A stretch of DNA of 21,554 nucleotides from Hydrogenophilales bacterium. Its GTDB lineage: Bacteria; Pseudomonadota; Gammaproteobacteria; Burkholderiales; Thiobacillaceae. A program made the translations under genes and the position numbers. This document shows, one piece after another, positions 13,606 to 21,554 of this stretch. The notes beneath the pieces were generated by a model, which saw only the letters and a program-made list of their open reading frames with translations, did no database searches and was not told the DNA's origin. Location: NCBI GenBank assembly GCA_016719465.1, contig JADJYY010000024.1, positions 1-21,554 on the forward strand, read 5' to 3'. Position 1 is the first letter of the stretch; each line of letters starts with the position of its first letter.

Positions 13606-14793
13606 TTGCGGTTTGACTTCGACCGCATCATCCCCGCGCCGGCACCAACTCGGTGAAGTGGGACGGTTGCCAGGGCTATTTCGGTACCGACGACGTGCTT
13701 CCCATGTGGGTGGCTGACATGGATTTCGCCGCGCCGGAGGAAGTGATCCGGGCGCTGGCCGAGCGGGCCGCCCATCCGGTCTACGGCTACACACTGTTCC
13801 CGGACAGCGTGTACGACGCGCTGATGGCCTGGATGAAGATCCGCCACGGCTGGGAAATCGAGCGGGACTGGATCCTCATGGCCCCCGGCGTGGTGCCCTC
13901 CCCTCCACTGCCGCCGCCCTGGCCTTCGCCGAAGCGGGGGAGGGGATCATCGTCCAGCCGCCGGTCTATTTCCCGTTCTTTTCCTCGGTCACCACGCCGG
14001 GCCGGCGCCTGATCGAAAACCCGCTGCGGGAGGAAAACGGCCGCTACCGCATCGACTTCGAGCATCTGGAGCGATGCGCCGCCCAGCCGGATGCCCGCAT
14101 GCTGATGTTCTGCTCGCCCCATAACCCGGTGGGCCGGGTGTGGGATGCCGGCGAGCTGCGTGAAGTGCTGCGCATCGCCAGGCGGCACGGGCTGGTGGCG
14201 CTGTGCGACGAGATCCACCACGACCTGATCTACCCGGAACACCAGCACCTTCCTGGCCCGGCTGGCCGACGAGCCTGGCGACATCGTCACCGCCGTGGCC
14301 CCAGCAAGACCTTCAACATCCCCGGCCTGGGCCTGGCCGCCCTCATCGTCTCCAACCCCGAGCATCGCGCCAGACTGCGCCGGGCCTGATCTCCTGCATG
14401 TCGGGGGCTCGAATCCCTTCAGCATCGCCGCGTTTGCCGCCGCCTACCGGCATGGCGGCCCCTGGCTGGACGCGCTCCTGGCTTACCTGGCCCGGACCCG
14501 GGACGAGGTCATCGCTTTCCTTGACCGCTACCTGCCGGCCATCAAGCCTATCCGTCCCGAAGGCACCTATATCTGATCTGGCTGGATTGCCGCGCCCGTG
14601 CCGCGAACTCGGCCTGGACGATGCGGCTCTGCGCCAGTTCATTCGGCAAGCCCGGGTGGGCATGAATCCCGGCGCCGTGTTCGGCGCGGGCGGCGGGGAT
14701 TCATGCGCCTCAACATCGGCGCTCCCGTGCCGTGGTCCTGAAGCCCTGGATCGCATCGCGGACGCGCTGGCCCGGCGCAATTCAACAATCTGA
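13606..14793 (+). CDS. patB: MalY/PatB-type PLP-dependent C-S lyase (frameshifted as read)
   Basis: A fold-type I aminotransferase-like enzyme, likely cystathionine beta-lyase/cysteine desulfhydrase, of about 390 residues. In order: FDFDRIIPR, the family mark VLPMWVADMDFAAPEEVIRA, HPVYGYTLFPDSVYDALMAW, then IVQPPVYFPFFSSV. The cofactor-binding CSPHNPVGRVW, CDEIHHDLIY and the PLP lysine in APSKTFNIPGLGLAALIVSN follow, with a C-terminal domain ending ALDRIADALARRNSTI. At least six one-base slips (near 13640, 13905, 13935, 14245, 14385, 14575, 14695) break the frame. The start is probably TTG at 13606, after a G-rich site. A C-S lyase beside ovoA is notable, because ovothiol synthesis needs a C-S lyase for the sulfoxide intermediate. 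Confidence 0.8.
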
Positions 14794-14802
14794 TGCCGTC
14801 GC

Positions 14803-14829
14803 CTTGAAAACCGCCGTATCACCCCAAAA
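14803..14829 (+). promoter_or_regulatory. Sigma32-type heat-shock promoter for grpE-dnaK-dnaJ
   Basis: CTTGAAA (14803-14809) matches the heat-shock -35 consensus exactly. After 12 bases CCCCAAAA (14822-14829) matches the -10 (CCCCATNT) at most positions. The grpE start is about 30 bases downstream, as expected for the first gene of a heat-shock operon. Confidence 0.75.
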
Positions 14830-14857
14830 CAAACCCGGTTTTTTGGAGGGATATGTC

Positions 14858-15408
14858 GTGTCAGAGGAACAATTGATTCAACAAAGCGGTGCCGAGACGG
14901 AAATGCCCGCCGATAAAGGCGGCGGTAAGGACTCCACCCCGGATTCCACCCCAGCATGGAAGAAATGCTGCGCCGGGCCGAACTCAACGCCCAGGAACAC
15001 CACGATGCCTGGCTGCGGGCCAAGGCGGAAACCGAGAATGTGCGCCGCCGCGCCGTGGACGACGTGGAAAAGGCGCGCAAGTTCGCCGTGGACAAATTCG
15101 CCGGTGAACTTCTGGCGGTGAAGGACAGTTTGGAGGCCGCCATGACCACGGGCGAAAAGGCCAGCGTGGACAAGATCATGGAAGGCGTGGAACTCACCCT
15201 GAAGCAGTTGTCAGGCGTGTTCGAGAAAAACGGAATCAGTGAAATCAATCCCTTGGGACAGAAGTTCGATCCCAATTATCACCAGGCGATCAGCATGGTG
15301 GACGGCGAGGGTGAGCCCAATGCCACCGCGACGGTGCTGCAAAAGGGCTACCTGCTGAACGAGCGGGTCATGCGCCCGGCCCTGGTCATGGTGGTGAAAC
15401 CCAAATGA
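14858..15408 (+). CDS. grpE: GrpE, nucleotide exchange factor of DnaK (GTG start, one frame slip)
   Basis: The co-chaperone that releases ADP from DnaK. GTG at 14858 has GGAGGG 8 bases before it and gives SEEQLIQQSGAETEMPADKG as a disordered N-terminus. Near 14950 a base is missing, and the frame moves to MEEMLRRAELNAQEHHDAWL followed by RAKAETENVRRRA, the long GrpE coiled coil, then the beta-domain with FDPNYHQAISMV, GYLLNERVMRPALVMV and the stop at 15408. About 184 residues in total, the usual size. First gene of the grpE-dnaK-dnaJ set, behind a sigma32-like promoter. Confidence 0.92.
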
Positions 15409-15518
15409 GTAAAGGGTGGAGGGGGAAGGGTGAAGGGTCCGCGCCTTTGGCACTCAAGGGGAGGAAGGGGTAAATACATCCACGCTTTTCACCCTTCCCC
15501 TCCTTCCCCCCCTTACTC
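15407..15518. repeat. Long inverted repeat between grpE and dnaK
   Basis: GGAGGGGGAAGGGTGAA (15418-15434) pairs with TTCACCCTTCCCCTCC (15488-15503) with one bulge. Outer arms GAGTAA (15407-15412) and TTACTC (15513-15518) extend the structure and overlap the grpE stop. The loop is about 53 bases. It could act as a small MITE, or as an mRNA structure that sets the grpE:dnaK ratio. Confidence 0.65.
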
Positions 15519-15583
15519 CCACTTGAATTGGGACCCAACAATCCCATATCGCTGAGAAGTCAATCTTTTTGAGGAATACAACA

Positions 15584-17493
<1,910 letters not shown>

Positions 17494-17504
17494 GTTTATT
17501 CCGA

Positions 17505-17626
17505 CACGGGCTTGCCCGTGCCGTAATAACTGGCCGGGAGTTCAAGGGGCATGGCCTCTTTAACCCGGCCTTGCGCTTACCGTCATTCCGGCGTTTATCT
17601 CGCAGGGGCAGGCCGGAATCCAGTGA
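17505..17626. repeat. Hairpins and REP-like repeat between dnaK and dnaJ
   Basis: Three inverted repeats occupy the 154-base gap: CACGGGC-TT-GCCCGTG (17505-17520), GGCCGGG (17532-17538) with CCCGGCC (17564-17570), and ATTCCGGC (17585-17592) with GCCGGAAT (17612-17619). The last has the GTCATTCCGGC...GCCGGAATCCAGTGA form of a widespread intergenic repeat in proteobacteria. No T tract follows, so dnaJ may still be co-transcribed. Confidence 0.65.
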
Positions 17627-17647
17627 GTTTGAGAACACGAAACAGGC

Positions 17648-18748
17648 ATGGCCAAGCGATTACTACGAAATTTTGGGCGTGGCGAAACCGCCTGACGACG
17701 AAATCAAGAAGGCCTTCAAGAAACTGACATGATGAAGCATCACCCGACCGGAATCAGGGGTGACAAATCTTCCGAGGAGAAATTCATGAAGCCAAGGAGG
17801 CCTACGAAGTCCCGTCCGAGCCGGACAAGCGATCCGCCTACGACCTAGTATGGCCACGCTGGCGTGACCCGTCCATGGCCGGCGCCGGTCGGGAAATTTC
17901 CGCGACTTCGCTGATGCCTTCGACATCTTCGGCGACGTACTCGGCGGCGGTGGCGGTGGTCGCCGCTCCCATGTCTATCGCGGCGCCGACCTGCGCTACA
18001 ACCTGGAAATCAGCTCGGAGGAGGCAGCCCGGGGCACCGAGACCAAGATTCGTCCCCGTCCTAACTGAATGCGAACACCGCCATGGCTCCGGCGCCAAGC
18101 CCGGCACTGAGCCGGTGACCTGTCCGACCTGCGGCGGCCACGGCCGGGTGCGCATGCAGCAGGGCTTCTTTCCATCCAGCAGGCCTGTCCGCGCTGCCAC
18201 GGCAGCGGCCGGTCATCGCCGACCCGTACCCATTGCCATGGGGAAGGGCGCATCAAGAAGCACAAGACCCCGTCGGTGCGCATTCCTCCGGCGGACGACG
18301 GCGACCGGACCGCCTGTCCGGCGAGGGCGAATCCGGCATCAACGGCGGCCGCCCGGCGACCCCTACGTCCAGATCCATCTCAAGGCCCACCAGGTCTTCC
18401 AGCGGGACCACGTGACGATCTGCACTAAGAACTGCCCATCTCCGCCACGGCGGCCCTGGGAGGTGAAATCGACATCCCCACCCTGACGGTCACGCCACCA
18501 TCAAGATCCCCGCCGAAACCCAGTCCCAAGGTTTTGCTGCGCGGCAAGGGCATCAAGGGGTGGCGCAGCATCCACCCGGGCGACCTGCACGCCCACGTGG
18601 TATGGTGGAACCCCCGGTCAATCTCTGCTACCGAACGCCAGAAAGAACTGCTACGGGAGTTCGATACCTGCTGATCCGGCCACGAAGGCAAGCACAACCC
18701 CGCGCCAAGGGGGTTATGGACTAGGGGAAGGAGTTCTTCGGGCAGTAG
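17648..18748 (+). CDS. dnaJ: DnaJ (Hsp40) co-chaperone, many frame slips as read
   Basis: Stimulates the DnaK ATPase and delivers substrates. The J domain is visible as AKR-DYYEILGVAK, DDEIKKAFKKL, a degraded HPDR segment (KHHPTG as read), and EAKEAYEV with SEPDKRSAYD. A Gly-rich linker (FGDVLGGGGGG after repair) follows. The zinc region holds four CxxCxGxG repeats in pieces: CEHRHGSG (second Cys read as Arg), CPTCGGHG, CPRCHGSG and the HCHGEG piece. The C-terminal domain includes GDPYVQIHLKAHQVFQRD, then ALGGEIDIPTL and KIPAETQS, with the end KEFFGQ and TAG at 18746. The span of 1,101 bases is slightly short of the usual 1,120-1,140, consistent with net base loss. An in-frame TAG at about 18720 is probably an error. 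Confidence 0.88.
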
Positions 18749-18923
18749 CCGAAGAATCCTTCCTTGGCGGAGGCTGACCCGGAGACGGGTCAAGCCGCGA
18801 ACGGCGGCTGGAGCCATGTAATCCCCTGGAGTTCTTCGCAGTAGGCCGAGCTTCTGCGGAATGGCTCGCTTCCTGACTAAATCAACTTGGAGGCAAATGA
18901 CCGGTTTGCCTAACCCGACTGGC

Positions 18924-18952
18924 TTGTTCAGGTTTTTTCCGGTGCCTATAAT
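18924..18952 (+). promoter_or_regulatory. Sigma70-type promoter for odhB
   Basis: TTGTTC (18924-18929), a 17-base spacer, then a perfect TATAAT (18947-18952). The odhB ATG is 33 bases further on. The rest of the 18749-18984 gap shows only short imperfect repeats and no coding frame. Confidence 0.8.
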
Positions 18953-18984
18953 GCCGATATTGCGTTGCACTAGACGGAGCCGCC

Positions 18985-20170
18985 ATGTTGATCGAAGTGA
19001 AAGCCCCCGAGCCGTCCGAGTCCGTCCAGAGCGGCCCCGCTGGAATGGCGCAAACAGGTGGGCGACACGGTACGGCGCGATGAGCCGGCTATCGATCTGG
19101 AACCGACAAGGTCATTCTGGAAGTCTCCGCCCCGCTTCCGGATCTTGAAGGAGCCCGAATGCCCGCCGGCAGCAGTGAAAGCCGGCGATGTGTCATGGTC
19201 ATCGATGCGAAGGGGCGCGGTGGTGAGCCAGCCAGCGCCCGGGTTGCCCGGCGAAGAAGGCCGAGCCGGCCCAGGCGGTGGTGAAGCCCGTGGAAACCTG
19301 CATACACCCACACCCATTACACGCTGAACCCGGCCCCGCGCCGGTCGCGGTGCGCCGGAGTCGCGGCCGGCCGCCAGGACTGAATCGGCCCCGCCGCCGC
19401 CCAGGACGGAGCCGGCGCCAGCCCCGGCCAGGCCGGTCGCTCTGTCCGCCCTGCGACAAACCCTTCGAACGCGTCGAACGCAGGGTCACCATGACCCGCC
19501 TGCGCCAGCGCATCGCCGAGCGCCTGAAGGAGGCCTGCAACACCGCCGCCATGCTGACCACGTTCAACGAGAGATCAACATGCAGCCGGTCAGTGGAATC
19601 CGCGCACCCGCTACCAGGATCGTTTCAGAAGGAACACGGGTCAAGCTGGGCTTCATGTCCTTCTTCACCAAGGCGACCTGCCAGGCCCTGAAAGTTTTCC
19701 TGGTCAACGCCAGCATCGAGGGCGCGAAGACCCGGTCTACTACGACTACTACGACATCGGCGTGGCGGTCAGTTCCGGAACGGGCCTGGTGGGTGTTCAT
19801 CCTGCGCAACGCCGATCGCCCGTCCTCGGAAATCGAAAGCAGATCGCCGATTTCGGCTGGCGCGCCAACAGCCTGGAACTGACCCTGGAGGAAATGGAAG
19901 GTGGCACCTTCACCATCTCCAACGGCGGCGTGTTCGGCTCCCTGCTTTCCAATTTCATCCTCGTTCCGCCCCCAGCGTCCGGCGTGCTGGGCCTGTGCAC
20001 AAGATCCAGGAACGGCCCATCGCCGAGAACGGCCAGGTGGTAATCCGGCCCATGATGTACGTGGCTTTGAGCTACGACCACCGTATCGTCGATGGGCGCG
20101 AGGCGGTCAGCTTCCTGCGGGCGGTGAAGGACGCGCTGGAGGACCCGGCGAGGCTGTCGCTGAACTGTGA
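18985..20170 (+). CDS. odhB: Dihydrolipoyl succinyltransferase, E2 of 2-oxoglutarate dehydrogenase (frameshifted)
   Basis: Transfers the succinyl group to CoA in the TCA cycle. ATG at 18985 gives MLIEVKAPEPSESV. The lipoyl domain follows, with the lipoyl-Lys motif as TDKVILEVSAP. After about 80 Ala/Pro-rich codons, in which I cannot see the E3-binding motif, the catalytic domain appears: RVTMTRLRQRIAERLKEACN, KLGFMSFFTKATCQALK, ANSLELTLEEMEGGTFTISN, then GGVFGSL, IQERPIAENGQVVIRPMMYV and the active site SYDHRIVDGREAVSFL. The stop is TGA at 20168. Six or more slips break the frame. The usual neighbours odhA and lpdA are absent: dnaJ lies upstream and a minus-strand gene downstream. A pyruvate E2 is less likely, given the SucB-like ends. 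Confidence 0.85.
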
Positions 20171-20182
20171 TCGGTTTGGGAA

Positions 20183-20211
20183 GGCGGGATTACGCCTTCG
20201 GCTAATCCGCC
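20183..20211. terminator. Hairpin after odhB (REP-like, possible terminator)
   Basis: GGCGGGATTA (20183-20192) pairs with TAATCCGCC (20203-20211), with inner ACGCC/GGCT contacts around a TTCG loop. The form GGATTACGCCTTCGGCTAATCC is a common dispersed hairpin. It starts 13 bases after the odhB stop and faces the convergent gene, but has no T tract. Confidence 0.6.
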
Positions 20212-20322
20212 CGGCGGCGCTCCCGGCATGCTGGGGTGGTGCTTGCACCTCCCGCGGGCGGGGAGGGGCGGTGGGAGGCCTGCCTGTCAGGGTAAATCTT
20301 TCGATCCGGCCTGCCCTCGCCC

Positions 20323-20834
20323 TCATATCCTCGGCGTGTTGTAGCAGAGGTTGTTCACGTCGAAGGACAGGCTCATCTGCTCGTTGCTGGGCAGCACGAT
20401 GTATTTCACGCCGATGCGTTCCAGGCCGCTTTTCCAGAACAGGGCGAACAACGCCTTCTCGCCGTTGCCGAGCACGTGGGTGTTGGAATAGACCCGGCTG
20501 GGCTGGCCGCACTGGGTGTTGTTGTTGTTCTACGGTGATGATCTGTGGACTTGAGGGAGGGCCGCACGCCCTGCTCGAAGCCCACCAGCTTGCCCTTTGC
20601 AGAAGCGGAAACCGATAGCGGCGTGTGGGCGATGCTGGGATCGTTGTCGTAGGCCAGGATCACATCGTCGGAAGGCTCCACGATGCGGTCGGGGTTCCAG
20701 TTGGCGATGAGCAGGGTCTTCACTCGTTCTGGGCCATGCCGCTCTTGGAATTCCGCGACTTCGAAGGCGGCAGGCGCGGCGGCCAGCAGCGGAGTAGAAG
20801 GCAGGCGAGGAAGAGGTGTGCGGGCGGTGAGCAT
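20323..20834 (-). CDS. Exported protein of unknown function (frameshifted)
   Basis: Not recognised. Joined across two or three slips, it reads as a signal-peptide-like start (MLTAR then a Leu-rich stretch ending LLAAAPAAFEVAEFQ), then ERVKTLLIANWNPDRIVEPS and DDVILAYDNDPSIAHTPLSV, KGKLVGFEQGVRPSLKST, and in another frame CGQPSRVYSNTHVLGNGEKA, LFALFWKSGLERIGVKYIVL, PSNEQMSLSFDVNNLCYNTP-RI and TGA at 20323. About 170 residues, probably periplasmic. The conserved-looking Asp, Asn and paired Cys suggest a folded secreted domain. Lies on the opposite strand to odhB and just downstream of a TRIC-family gene. The start at 20834 is provisional, as no clear ribosome site is seen. Confidence 0.55.
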
Positions 20835-20899
20835 GGTACCGGGCGGTATTGGGCGACGCGGCATCTTACGATGGAATGGGAGCCGCTCTGAAGCCGGGC

Positions 20900-21554
20900 T
20901 CAACTCTCGTCATGGACCGTTTTCGGCATGCCGAACACGGGCAGGGTGAGATCCCAGGCGATGCCGGCCAGGCGCAGGCCGGCGATGGTCGCCATGCCCA
21001 GCATGGCTGCCAGGGTGGGGTCGAGCAGGGTTTCCAGCAGCAGGTAACCGTCACCCCGGCGATGGCGGCGGAGGTGTACATGCAGCCCTGGCGCAGGATG
21101 AGGGGAATCTCGGCGCACAACACATCCTCAGCAGTCCGCCCGCCACGCCAGTGGCGGTGCCCATGATGACCACCACGATGCCGCCGTGCCCCAGGTTCTG
21201 GGCGATCTGTGCGCCGCTGGCGGAGAACAGGGCTGTAGACCCAGGGCATCCGCATAGAGGATCAGGCGGTCGGGCGGATGGCGATAACGGGCGTAAATGA
21301 TGGTCAGCAGGGCGGCGATCAGGCAGACATAGAGATAAGCCGGGTCGGAAATCCAGAAACGTCCGGTCCAGAAGCCAAGTCCCGCAGGGTACCGCCGCCT
21401 CCACCGCCGCCACCGTGGCGATCACCACCACCCCGATCAGGTCCAGGCTACGGCGCCCGGGCCGCCAGCGCCCCGCTGATGGCGAACACCGCCACCCCAG
21501 CAGTTCGATGGCGTGGAGCAGGAGGGCGCCTGGGGCGGTGGAGGCAGGATCAAG
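20900..21554 (-). CDS. TRIC/UPF0126 family membrane protein (frameshifted, 5' end at window edge)
   Basis: A seven-helix inner-membrane protein of the YadS/YicG (UPF0126, TRIC-type cation channel) family. Pieces in order: HAIELL-VAVFAISGALAA, RRSLDLIGVVVIATVAAVE and GGTLRDL (repaired), FWISDPAYLYVCLIAALLTI, then LFSASGAQIAQNLGHGGIVV, VIMGTATGVAGGLLRDVLCA, EIPLILRQG and YTSAAIAGVTGYLLLETLLD, ending with GMPKTVHDES and TGA at 20900. The two glycine-rich repeats with GG-LRD are the family mark. At least five slips disrupt the frame. The N-terminus may begin just outside the window. Bacterial members are proposed as K+ or glycine-linked channels; the role here is unknown. Confidence 0.78.

Overview
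The window looks like a chromosomal piece of a GC-rich betaproteobacterium, probably Rhodocyclales or a relative. Evidence for this is a phaA-phaB-phaR-phasin set of betaproteobacterial type, a PEP-CTERM-style DUF1566 protein, a HAD/Rieske/SppA gene string, and GC-biased third codon positions. The genus cannot be told from the sequence alone. The read quality is uneven. Up to about 12.38 kb the genes are mostly intact, with a handful of single-base frame slips. From there to the end almost every gene (ovoA, patB-like, grpE, dnaK, dnaJ, odhB, an exported protein, a TRIC-family protein) is clearly recognisable but interrupted by many one-base indels. Because essential chaperones are hit as often as anything else, I read most of these as sequencing or consensus errors, not pseudogenes.

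Layout: (1) 1-538, minus: 5' part of an exported DUF1566 protein, AT-richer than the rest. (2) 541-891: intergenic, then tRNA-Val(CAC) at 892-966. (3) 1025-3199, plus: a tight string of HAD phosphatase, small Rieske protein, SppA-like S49 peptidase and a Rof-like Rho-binding antiterminator. (4) 3223-6269, minus: phaA-phaB-phaR and the phasin gene, ending at a strong terminator. (5) 6410-8688, plus and divergent from phaA: phaE-phaC, a class III PHA synthase, ending at a strong terminator. (6) A G-homopolymer tract near 8.77-8.88 kb, then an MBL/beta-CASP RNA-processing enzyme (8948-10357). (7) A lone MlaF-type ABC ATPase on the minus strand. (8) ovoA (ovothiol synthase), then a PLP C-S lyase of the MalY/PatB type. 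(9) grpE-dnaK-dnaJ with a sigma32-like promoter. (10) odhB (2-oxoglutarate dehydrogenase E2) with its own sigma70-like promoter. (11) On the minus strand, an exported protein of unknown function and a TRIC/UPF0126 membrane protein running off the window.

The central biology is polyhydroxyalkanoate (PHA) storage. PhaA condenses two acetyl-CoA, PhaB reduces the product to (R)-3-hydroxybutyryl-CoA, PhaE/PhaC polymerise it, phasin coats the granule, and PhaR is the polymer-sensing repressor. A 14-base motif, 13/14 identical, lies in front of the phasin gene and again in the divergent phaA/phaE region. It is the best candidate for a shared PhaR operator. PhaE carries an unusual acidic-then-basic, histone-H1-like tail that could tie granules to DNA.

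The most unusual structure outside this cluster is a 90-base, in-frame, double-palindromic insertion inside ovoA, just upstream of the iron-binding HxxxHxE motif. I did not find a clearly new multi-gene defence or mobile system.
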